Of a DNA stretch of 9,139 nt, positions 1 through 7,800 are shown piece by piece. Numbering within the stretch: the stretch's first letter is position 1; each line of letters begins with the position of its first letter. The position numbers were made by a program, and so were the translations under genes. Source of the stretch: an uncultured bacterium (GTDB lineage Bacteria; Actinomycetota; Coriobacteriia; Coriobacteriales; Coriobacteriaceae); contig CAJMRP010000076.1 in the NCBI GenBank assembly GCA_905215765.1, positions 1 to 9,139 of the forward strand. The letters are read 5' to 3'. The notes beneath the pieces are model-generated. The model did not search any database and was not told the origin of the DNA. It saw only the letters and a list, made by a program, of their open reading frames with translations.

Positions 1-69
1 AAACTGAAGGGACTGACCCCGGAGGAGTTCCGGAACCAGTCCCTACGTGCGGCATGGGCCGCTTATTAG
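1..69 (+). CDS. IS3-family transposase (OrfB), C-terminal end only
   Basis: The reading frame is open from base 1 and ends at TAG 67-69, giving KLKGLTPEEFRNQSLRAAW and then AAY. The pattern K-L-K-G-L-[ST]-P-x-[EQ]-[FY]-R is the usual C-terminal end of the OrfB (DDE integrase) protein of IS3-family insertion sequences, which cuts and joins the element's ends. The catalytic DDE residues lie upstream of the window, so I cannot tell whether the element is intact. A sequence resembling an IS3-type right terminal repeat follows within a few bases of the stop, which supports the call. The same stretch also contains a long hairpin (9-43). I am fairly sure of the family and have no evidence for activity. 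Confidence 0.72.
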   Translation, partial: KLKGLTPEEFRNQSLRAAWAAY

Positions 70-72
70 CCC

Positions 73-96
73 GTCCAAGAACCGGGGCGCAGTTCA
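73..96 (+). mobile_element. putative right terminal inverted repeat of the IS3-family element
   Basis: Read on the minus strand, 96 to 73 begins TGAACTGCGCCCC and ends TTGGAC. That is the layout of many IS3-family ends: TGAACTG, a C-rich core, then a TTGGAC-like inner part. It starts four bases after the transposase stop, where the right repeat of such an element normally lies. The left repeat and the target duplication are outside the window, so the exact outer boundary (near 96) is an inference. Confidence 0.55.
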
Positions 97-157
97 ATTG
101 GATGGGCCCTTCGTGTTTGAGGCGAGGGTTTATGTTGCTGTAAGAAAGCTGGGTCGA

Positions 158-658
158 CTAGAAGTCGTCGGGGGAGAGCGTGTGGACGAACTCGTCGAAT
201 TTTTGCTGCTCCGCCTCATCGTTCGTGTCGGTCTGGTATGAGAAGGTGCCCGCGCGGTTCATAATGTCGTCCTCAACATAGATGGGGGCGTTTACGCGCA
301 CAGCAAAAGCGAGTGCATCGCTTGGGCGCGCATCGACTGCGTGCTCTTTGCCGTTTTGATCGAGAATGATGACGTTGGCGAAGAAAACCGGGGTTTCCAT
401 GTGGGAAATCTCAACGCGAGCGATTTTAGCGCCAAGCTCTTTAACGGCATTGACGGTGAAATCGTGTGTGATAGGTCGTCCGGGGTTCTTCCCGTCAATT
501 CCCTGGCTCAGCGCAGCGGCCTCGAAGGACCCGGTCTGGATGGAGAGGGCGCGAAGAGGGGCCTCGTTTGACTCTGAAGTTTCGCGCTCGCGTAGGACGA
601 TGAGGGACGGATGCGGACCGGCGGCCATAACGATGGTTTCGATATCAACGCGGATCAT
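158..658 (-). CDS. BFN/DUF151 bifunctional-nuclease-family protein (paralogue A)
   Basis: This gene encodes 166 residues. It belongs to the BFN domain family (DUF151), whose members include the Thermotoga TM0160 structure and plant proteins reported to have RNase and DNase activity; the role in bacteria is unclear. The diagnostic core is visible: D-A-R-P-S-D-A followed by A-V-R, then P-I-Y-V-E-D-D-I-M in the second half. The N-terminus RVDIETIVMAAGP and the acidic C-terminus KFDEFVHTLSPDDF are shared with the second copy at 1079-1579. By hand alignment the two are about 64% identical. The start is secure, because an almost perfect Shine-Dalgarno site lies upstream. No signal peptide or membrane helix is present, so it should be cytoplasmic. 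I see no terminator between its stop and the IS element. Family assignment is firm; the biochemical role is not. Confidence 0.9.
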   Translation of the reverse strand: MIRVDIETIVMAAGPHPSLIVLRERETSESNEAPLRALSIQTGSFEAAALSQGIDGKNPGRPITHDFTVNAVKELGAKIARVEISHMETPVFFANVIILDQNGKEHAVDARPSDALAFAVRVNAPIYVEDDIMNRAGTFSYQTDTNDEAEQQKFDEFVHTLSPDDF

Positions 659-664
659 TATGGC

Positions 665-673
665 ACCTCCTTA
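665..673 (-). promoter_or_regulatory. strong ribosome binding site of BFN paralogue A
   Basis: On the minus strand this reads TAAGGAGGT, nearly the full anti-16S complement, 6 bases before the ATG at 658-656. It fixes the start of the gene and suggests efficient translation. I see no convincing -35/-10 pair for this gene in 674-780. Confidence 0.85.
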
Positions 674-774
674 TAGACGATGATGGGATAGGAATATTTC
701 ACCTGCTTGAATCGGATAGTAATAGTACCCAAAATAAAGGGAAAGCGCGTGCGATTTCGATATATGAGCCAACT

Positions 775-828
775 AAAAAATTTTTTTTAAAAAAGTCGTT
801 GACTTAGAAAAACGGTCTGGGCTAATAT
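775..828 (+). promoter_or_regulatory. promoter of tRNA-Ile with A/T-tract UP-like element
   Basis: A -35 box TTGACT (799-804) and a -10-like TAATAT (823-828) are 18 bases apart. Directly upstream sits an A6-T8-A6 block (775-794), placed where an UP element contacts the RNA polymerase alpha subunits. The sequence between the -10 and the expected start is GC-rich (CACCGCGCG), as in stringently controlled stable-RNA promoters. The tRNA begins at 843, so only a short 5' leader would need removal by RNase P. The boxes are seen; the UP role and stringent control are inferred. Confidence 0.7.
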
Positions 829-842
829 AGTCACCGCGCGAT

Positions 843-919
843 GGACCTGTAGCTCAGTTGGTTAGAGCGTCCGGCTGATAACCGGGAGGTCACAAGTTCG
901 AATCTTGTCAGGTCCACCA
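843..919 (+). tRNA. tRNA-Ile, anticodon GAU
   Basis: A complete 77-nt cloverleaf. The acceptor arm GGACCTG (843-849) pairs with CAGGTCC (909-915). T-A at positions 8-9 and a GCTC/GAGC D stem follow, then an anticodon stem TCCGG/CCGGG with loop CTGATAA, so the anticodon is GAT (877-879), reading isoleucine codons AUC and AUU. The T arm is ACAAG-TTCGAAT-CTTGT, the discriminator is A916, and CCA is encoded at 917-919. It stands alone with its own promoter and terminator, not inside an rRNA operon. tRNA genes are common integration sites, but I see no attachment-site duplication here. Confidence 0.97.
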
Positions 920-933
920 TCAAAACTGTGAAG

Positions 934-966
934 AGCCTCGTGGCGTTGCCTCGGGGCTTTTTTCTT
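934..966 (+). terminator. intrinsic terminator of the tRNA gene
   Basis: AGCCTCG (934-940) pairs with CGGGGCT (952-958), a 7-bp stem including one G-U pair around an 11-base loop. It runs into T6 (958-963) and then CTT. It lies 14 bases after the encoded CCA, as expected for a single-gene tRNA transcript. Confidence 0.8.
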
Positions 967-991
967 GTCTGCGATAAATCTCATTTTGGTT

Positions 992-1021
992 TTGTGTGCT
1001 GTGCGAAAGATTGGGTAGTAT
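992..1021 (+). promoter_or_regulatory. possible weak promoter for the BFN paralogue B cluster
   Basis: TTGTGT (992-997) and TAGTAT (1016-1021) are 18 bases apart and sit 57 bases before the ATG of the second BFN gene, just past the tRNA terminator. A promoter is needed somewhere in 967-1078, and this is the best pair I find. Both boxes match the consensus only partly (3/6 and 4/6), so the assignment is tentative. Confidence 0.28.
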
Positions 1022-1078
1022 AGCTATTCAATGCGGTCGAGCTGCCGCGTGTTAACCGCTACGTACCGGAGGTGTTCC

Positions 1079-1579
1079 ATGGTTCGTGTCGACATAGAGA
1101 CCATCGTCATGGCCGCCGGTCCCGCGCCATCGCTTATCGTGCTTCGCGAGCGCTGCGGCAAGTCGGACTCGCCCGCACCGCTGCGTTCCCTTTCCATTCA
1201 GACTGGTTCGTTTGAAGCTGCTGCCATTAGCCGCGGCATCGATAGCGGCCGCGCCGAGCGCCCAATTACCCATGACCTGTTGCTCGATACTGTTGGCGCC
1301 CTGGGCGCCAAGCTCGAGCGCATCGAGATCGTTCGCGCCGAGCCGCCGGTGTTCTACGCGACGATCGTCGTACTGGCCGATGGCGACGAGCGCAAGATCG
1401 ATGCCCGTCCCAGTGATGCCATTGCCCTTGCCGTGCGCAGCAATGCCCCCATGTTTGTGGAGGACGACATCATGAATCGCCTGGGCACTGTGTCTACCCA
1501 CGCCGAGGAAGTCGACGACGAGCAAGAGTTCGAGAAGTTCGACGAGTTCGTCCATACGCTCTCCCCCGATGACTTCTAA
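1079..1579 (+). CDS. BFN/DUF151 bifunctional-nuclease-family protein (paralogue B)
   Basis: 166 residues from the ATG at 1079, exactly the length of paralogue A. A GGAGGT Shine-Dalgarno site (1068-1073) lies 5 bases upstream. The frame is open back to an ATG at 1031, but those 16 extra residues are unlike the family and lie upstream of the ribosome site, so I reject that start. The BFN core D-A-R-P-S-D-A-I-A-L-A-V-R and M-F-V-E-D-D-I-M-N-R is intact, as is the C-terminal KFDEFVHTLSPDDF. The protein is soluble with no signal peptide. It leads a cluster with a small membrane protein 33 bases downstream (or directly abutting, if that gene starts at 1580) and an unknown acidic protein. In other bacteria BFN proteins are proposed nucleases; which reaction this one performs cannot be read here. 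Its codons are more GC-rich than those of paralogue A. Confidence 0.92.
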   Translation: MVRVDIETIVMAAGPAPSLIVLRERCGKSDSPAPLRSLSIQTGSFEAAAISRGIDSGRAERPITHDLLLDTVGALGAKLERIEIVRAEPPVFYATIVVLADGDERKIDARPSDAIALAVRSNAPMFVEDDIMNRLGTVSTHAEEVDDEQEFEKFDEFVHTLSPDDF

Positions 1580-1612
1580 ATGCGGGGCGGCCAGGATGCG
1601 GAGCGTTCGCTG

Positions 1613-1969
1613 ATGGCCGGCGGTATGTCGGCTGAGGCGGCGGCCATTGCGCGCGAGGCCCAGATGCGCTCGGAGGCTTCTGAGGCGGCTCGCATTGCCT
1701 ATGTGACGCAGGCCCGCACGCTTCGCGAACGCCGCGGCTCGTTTATCAAGATGGTTGTCGTCTCCGCCCTTGTCGCGGCAATCTGCTCGCGCCTTCGTGG
1801 TACAGTTGGTGCGCTTGGGTTTTCGATCTCTACGGGCCTCGTGATCTGGGGTGTGGTCGATGCGGTCATGCTGACCAGTCAGATCAAGGTGCTCGACAAG
1901 CGCGCGATGGATATGATGCGCACCCGCGACGCTGCCGCTAAGATCGCCGCCGAGGCACAAGAACTGTAA
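1613..1969 (+). CDS. small two-helix membrane protein of unknown function
   Basis: About 118 residues ending at TAA 1967-1969. I prefer the ATG at 1613 because GGAG (1600-1603) lies 9 bases before it. The frame is open to an ATG at 1580 that directly abuts the BFN stop (TAAATG) but has no visible ribosome site; starting there gives 129 residues. From 1613, residues 1-43 form an Ala/Glu/Arg-rich, probably helical segment. Two hydrophobic stretches follow, about residues 45-59 (IKMVVVSALVAAI) and 68-87 (ALGFSISTGLVIWGVV), joined by a short basic turn (SRLRG). The tail is charged and again helical (DKRAMDMMRTRDAAAKIAAEAQEL). I do not recognise the family. Its position suggests co-expression with the BFN gene. 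Confidence 0.72.
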   Translation: MAGGMSAEAAAIAREAQMRSEASEAARIAYVTQARTLRERRGSFIKMVVVSALVAAICSRLRGTVGALGFSISTGLVIWGVVDAVMLTSQIKVLDKRAMDMMRTRDAAAKIAAEAQEL

Positions 1970-1999
1970 CGACGCCAGACTCGATGGGAAGGTCTAAAG

Positions 2000-2449
2000 A
2001 TGGCACAGGATATGCAGGACGCCGGTAACGTCTCCGCCGAGCTCGACGCCATGGTGTGCGATCTGATCGGCGCGTTCTTGGATGACCTTGCCGCCGGTGA
2101 AAACCCTGGCGTGGTCGTGGCAATTGAGGACGCCGCTTCCAACCGCTATCTGGCGGCGCTCGATGAGGATGGCGAAGAGGCGTGCCTCGAGGCGGCCACC
2201 AACTTTATCTCCGAGCACAAGATGGGTCTTAAGGACGAGGGCCTGGGCCGTATCGCTCGCTATGCCATCGGCTACACCGGCTGCGTCGAGATTGACGGCG
2301 GCTATCACGATGCTCTGCTCGTGAGCTTCTTCGAAACCACGCTCGAGAGTGGTTTTTCGGCATATGTGCTGTATGAGGGCATGGGCGCCGGCGATGGTTT
2401 TATGTGGAGCGACCCTGAACCCGCAGGTGAGGAAACCCCTCTCATCTAA
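2000..2449 (+). CDS. acidic protein of unknown function
   Basis: 149 residues from an ATG with GGAAGG (1987-1992) seven bases upstream, 30 bases after the membrane-protein gene, so probably the third gene of that cluster. The product is strongly acidic, has no signal peptide or membrane helix, and should be cytoplasmic. Patterns seen include a helical N-terminus with DLIGAFLDDLAAGENPGVVVAIED, a central LDEDGEEACLEAATNFISEHKMGL, and a C-terminal half rich in aromatic and glycine residues (YAIGYTGCVEIDGGYHDALL, VLYEGMGAGDGF). The GxVVAIED...NRYLAALDEDG stretch looks like two beta strands around a turn. I recognise no catalytic motif and assign no function. Codon use matches the flanking core genes, which supports a real gene. 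Confidence 0.78.
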   Translation: MAQDMQDAGNVSAELDAMVCDLIGAFLDDLAAGENPGVVVAIEDAASNRYLAALDEDGEEACLEAATNFISEHKMGLKDEGLGRIARYAIGYTGCVEIDGGYHDALLVSFFETTLESGFSAYVLYEGMGAGDGFMWSDPEPAGEETPLI

Positions 2450-2491
2450 AATCGCTAAAATAAACGAGTTTTCGGTAAAAGGCTCAATATT

Positions 2492-2519
2492 CCCGCTGAG
2501 CGTTGTATCGCTGGGCGGG
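2492..2519 (+). other. strong RNA hairpin upstream of typA
   Basis: CCCGC (2492-2496) pairs with GCGGG (2515-2519), U2497 with G2514 as a wobble, then after one G/G mismatch AGCG (2499-2502) pairs with CGCT (2509-2512), closing a UUGUAU loop. That makes 10 pairs with one mismatch. No T-run follows, so it is not a standard terminator for the upstream cluster. It sits 47 bases before the typA start and could be a leader element, or a U-tract-less terminator of the upstream genes. I found no convincing promoter for typA in 2450-2566. Confidence 0.5.
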
Positions 2520-2566
2520 CCGCATACGCGTGCCGTTTGTATATGGATAGAAGATAGGGGAACTAC

Positions 2567-4405
<1,839 letters not shown>

Positions 4406-4430
4406 GCGCTGGGCTTTATAGCGTCTAACA

Positions 4431-4467
4431 AGAAAGGGCGTCGACCATCGCGGTCGGCGCCCTTTCT
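4431..4467 (+). terminator. typA terminator, 16-bp stem
   Basis: AGAAAGGGCG...CGACC (4431-4446) pairs with GGTCG...CGCCCTTTCT (4452-4467) through 16 consecutive pairs, including one T-G wobble, around a 5-base loop ATCGC. The pyrimidine run is inside the 3' arm (CCCTTTCT) and is mirrored by AGAAAGGG, so the structure could work in both directions, although no T-run follows the stem on either side. It lies 26 bases after the typA stop. Confidence 0.75.
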
Positions 4468-4497
4468 GGTGCAAGGGGGACAGGTTCGCTTGCACCA
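4467..4497. repeat. REP-like short palindromic element
   Basis: TGGTGCAAG (4467-4475) and CTTGCACCA (4489-4497) are perfect inverted repeats around a 13-base loop holding GGGGACAGGTT. Short intergenic palindromes carrying a GGGGACAGGTT-like core resemble REP elements mobilised by REP-associated Y1 tyrosine transposases. Only one copy is in the window, so repetition in the genome is not shown. It abuts the typA terminator, a typical REP site. It could instead be a second terminator hairpin, but no T-run follows. Confidence 0.45.
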
Positions 4498-4596
4498 CGG
4501 TGGGGGCGGCTATCCCCTCCGACCGGCTTTCGGGTCAAAGTTAAGTTGTTTAAACATATACATAATTCCACTGAATATAGCCGGTATGATACAAAA

Positions 4597-4606
4597 CTGT
4601 TAACAG
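4597..4606. promoter_or_regulatory. 10-bp palindrome upstream of the pilus promoter, possible operator
   Basis: CTGTTAACAG is a perfect 10-bp palindrome in an AT-rich stretch, 46 bases before the promoter -35 at 4652. Its size and position suit a binding site for a dimeric regulator, but a chance palindrome of this length cannot be excluded. No regulator gene is in view. Apart from this and the REP-like element, I see nothing assignable in 4498-4640. Confidence 0.25.
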
Positions 4607-4640
4607 GTAAATATCAACTGGTATTAAATTAAAAGACCTC

Positions 4641-4679
4641 TTGACCTGCGGTTTACATGATTGGTATCTATATTATATT
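4641..4679 (+). promoter_or_regulatory. promoter(s) of the adhesin/pilin operon
   Basis: The best pair is TTTACA (4652-4657) and TATATT (4674-4679), 16 bases apart, each matching the sigma-70-type consensus at 5 of 6 positions. A second, overlapping pair is TTGACC (4641-4646) with TATCTA (4665-4670) at 18 bases. A direct repeat GACCT...GACCT (4635-4639 and 4643-4647) touches the upstream -35. Transcription would begin near 4686, leaving a leader of about 145 bases. Confidence 0.65.
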
Positions 4680-4683
4680 TTAT

Positions 4684-4819
4684 GCATTGTGGCATAGACG
4701 AACCGTCTTAGAAGTTGCTCCCCAATGGGTTCTTGCAATGCGCTAGGTAGGTTCTCGTAGATGTTGGGGTTTGTGTTCGATCCGACGATTCGCCGTATTC
4801 CACACCGTGTTGTAGGAAT
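4684..4819 (+). other. foldable leader of the adhesin mRNA
   Basis: Several stems are visible between the predicted transcription start and the ribosome site. GCATTG (4684-4689) can pair with CAATGC (4736-4741), enclosing AGACG/CGTCT (4696-4700 with 4704-4708) and AGAA...CCC-AAT-GGG...TTCT (4710-4733). This gives a three-way-junction shape. Further down, ATTCCACA (4797-4804) pairs with TGT-A-GGAAT (4811-4819) with one bulged A, ending one base before the Shine-Dalgarno AAGGGA (4821-4826). I do not recognise a known riboswitch. The pairing is seen; any regulatory role is inferred. Confidence 0.35.
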
Positions 4820-4831
4820 TAAGGGACAACT

Positions 4832-7800
4832 ATGAACGCACACCGCTCGCGGTCGCTGGGTATGGCGGCCCTGGTCTTCATTTTGATTAGCCTTACCGCC
4901 GCCGTTTTCCACGGCGTAGCCCCCGTGCGCGCCGAGGATGTGTCGACACCAACGCCGATTGTGATTGATGAGAATACGGCGGACGTTACGGTTGGGCTGT
5001 ATGCCGATAAGGGTCGTCAGCAGCCTCTCGGTAAAGAGGGCTCACCCTCGATTACGACAGCCGATACTATCTACGGTTTTATGGAAGCTCGTTTTCATGA
5101 GAATTGTGGGCCTACACCTGAAAGGCTTGAGACGATTTATACCTTTCCCGACTCGATTGTTGTGAACGAGAACGAGGGCGGTATCTTAAGGACGGATGAT
5201 ACCGAGAATGCACAAAGGATGGGAACTTGGTACATAAAGGATAACAAGGTCGTTTTTAATTACGATGCCAGCTATCTCAGCGGTCATCCCTCTTCGCTCT
5301 ATGTGCGCGTCAATTTCGAGTTTGAGCTTAAAGACAAAGATGTAGATGACGGCGAAAAAGTCGAACTGAAATTTCCAGGCGTTGGCGAAACTGTGCCGAT
5401 CGAGATTCAAGATGGCGCAGTTGATGGAAACAAATCAGGTGTCTTTTCCCAAGATAGCAGTACCGGAAATGCCAAGATAACTTGGACTATTAATCTGAGT
5501 GTTACGTCGCACGCAACGGATGTAAAACTGGTCGATACGCTCGGTGACTACCTGGACTTTGAGCAAAGCAGCTTCAAGCTCGATGGAAATCCTCTTGGTT
5601 CGTCCGTGAGCATCGAAGAGCGAACTGCAACGTTGCCGCTAGGTAACCTTTCTCAGGGCGACCATACCGTTACCTACGAAACGACAGTTAGCAAGAACTT
5701 GTCTCTTTCTAATGGCACACCTACGCAAGGTAGGAATAGTGTGCAAACAACCTGGGGAAAAGCAAATCACCAACAATCTCTTACGATTAAAGGGGCGTCG
5801 GAACCGTTTCAATACGACATGATTCAAAAAGAGGCTGGCTCCGGAACATCGTCTGTCATCACTTGGAAGGTTGTGCTCAACAGGGGATCTCTCAAGGCCG
5901 ATATGTCTGGCTACACCTTTACCGACAAGCTCGATGGCAAGCAGGATTATATTGGCAGCTATACGGTCTACAAGGGCGAGACCGCCGATGAAAAACAAAA
6001 GATCGATGAGGAAATGCTGAGCGAGTCAGGGGATTCATTTAGCTATACGTTTAATCCAAAAGAGGGCGATCGGTATGCGACCTACTGCATCGTCTATCAA
6101 ACTAAGCTGAAAGATGAGAATTCCTACGAAAAAGTTAGTAACACGGCAAGTGTGAAAAAAGAAGACTCCGGTCTGCCCTCTGGTGAAAGCACCGCATACT
6201 ACATCCGTCCTTGGACGGGCAAAACCATTAGCAAAACGCTGCTTAATCCGGATGAGGCATCTCGGACCGGAAAAGCAACTTGGCAATTACGCGTAGAGCT
6301 CCGTGATTACGTAAATGCGAAAAACCCAACATCCATTCTTATCAAAGATACCATGCTGGCGGCTTGGAAGCAGACTATGGGGCCGGATACCTCCGATGGC
6401 CCTTCACATGTAATTACCATTGGGGGTACCAAACTGGACCAAGGTACCGATTGGACGTTTGCGGGTGGTGAAAATCCGTCGCAGAACAGCAACCAACACA
6501 ACTGCAATATCCAAATAACCATTACGGATAAAGTCAAAGAAGCGCTTGATAAGTCCCCCGAGGTGGTTATTACGTATAAAACGGTGACCGATGCACTTCC
6601 TGGTTGGTACTCCAACTTCGCCTCTGTCGACGGGTTTAGCGGCTATTCTGATTTTGTCTTTTACTATGTTGAGGGCGAAGCGGAGCCTTCGGTTGAGAAG
6701 AGTGTAAAAATAAATGAAGACGGCTCGCAAGCACGGTGGGATGAGACGTTTGACTGGAAATCAGTGGATGGCTCGAACGACAAAGGTGCGTGGATTGTCG
6801 ACTGGACTGTCTATGCCAATCGAGCTAAGACGCCTGCCGGTGAGTATTATGGCGCTGGCAGGCTCAATGGCAAGGATGTCGTTGTCAAAGATGAGCTTCC
6901 TGAGGGAATGAGTTATATTCCCGGCTCGGCTAAATATTCTTTGTATTCAAATCCCTACGGGACGGCGGTGCCCGGCCGCGAATGGGAACATGAGAGAGAA
7001 AAAACCGAGGTTTCGGATGTCTTGCTGACGCCTGCTGTCGATCGCCAGATGGTTGCGTTTTCAATTCCAACGGAAAAGCTGGGCAATAATACAGGGTACG
7101 CAAAGCTGACGTATTCGACTGCTGTTAAAAGGTCGGTAGTCGATACGTCAAAGAATCTCGGCGAGCTCACGAACTCGGCGAGCGCAAGCTCAGATGGTAA
7201 AGAATTTAAGGCGGACTCTGATACCGTACAGATCAAGAACGACGTATTGTCAAAGACAGGTTCGTCGGTAAGTAATAGCAAGCGAATTCAATACACGATT
7301 TTCGTTAATGAATCGGCACTAGACTTAAAGGTCGGAACCGACTACCTCGATCTGTTCGATGTGATGGATTCTAAGTGTACGTTTATCCCCTCGTCGCTTA
7401 GCGTATCTGAGTGCGATAACGGCGATTGGCGTGTGCTGACAAAAGAAAAATACAGAGCGACTCTTGACTCGATTGGCGAGGGCGCTGGAAAGCAGCAGCG
7501 ATTGACGTTGAGGATTCCCGATGAGAAATACCTGAAAGTCGAATATGAAGTTCTGTCCGGTGAGTCTGGTACAGTTTCCCTTTCCAACGAGGCGCAGCTT
7601 GAAGGTGTTGCAGGCGGGTATGTGAAACACGAGCGTGAATATGACATAGATGCCGGCGCATCGGGAGGCGGAACGGGGCACGGCATTGTGGTCCACAAAG
7701 TGGATGAAAAGGACGTTGCCGCGCCGTTGGCTGACGCTACGTTCACACTCTATGCGATTGACATGGATAAGGCGCAGGGCAGTGCCGGCGTTGAGGGCGC

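Noticed and set aside
843..919. tRNA-Ile as an integration site of a genomic island
   Set aside because: No repeat of the tRNA 3' end and no integrase gene are present in the window.
1031..1078. Upstream ATG extending BFN paralogue B by 16 residues
   Set aside because: The extension is unlike the family and lies before the GGAGGT site. Starting at 1079 gives exactly the 166 residues of paralogue A.
1052..1960. 302-codon minus-strand frame opposite BFN paralogue B and the membrane-protein gene
   Set aside because: Its composition is the His/Arg/Gly-rich shadow type, it has no ribosome site, and the plus-strand genes there are supported by family similarity and Shine-Dalgarno sites.
4585..4590. 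TATGAT as a -10 box of a further upstream promoter
   Set aside because: No acceptable -35 lies 16-18 bases upstream, and the pair at 4652/4674 is far better.
4684..4831. Known riboswitch (c-di-GMP type) in the adhesin leader
   Set aside because: I looked for the conserved cores of the c-di-GMP-I and c-di-GMP-II aptamers and did not find them; only generic stems are visible.
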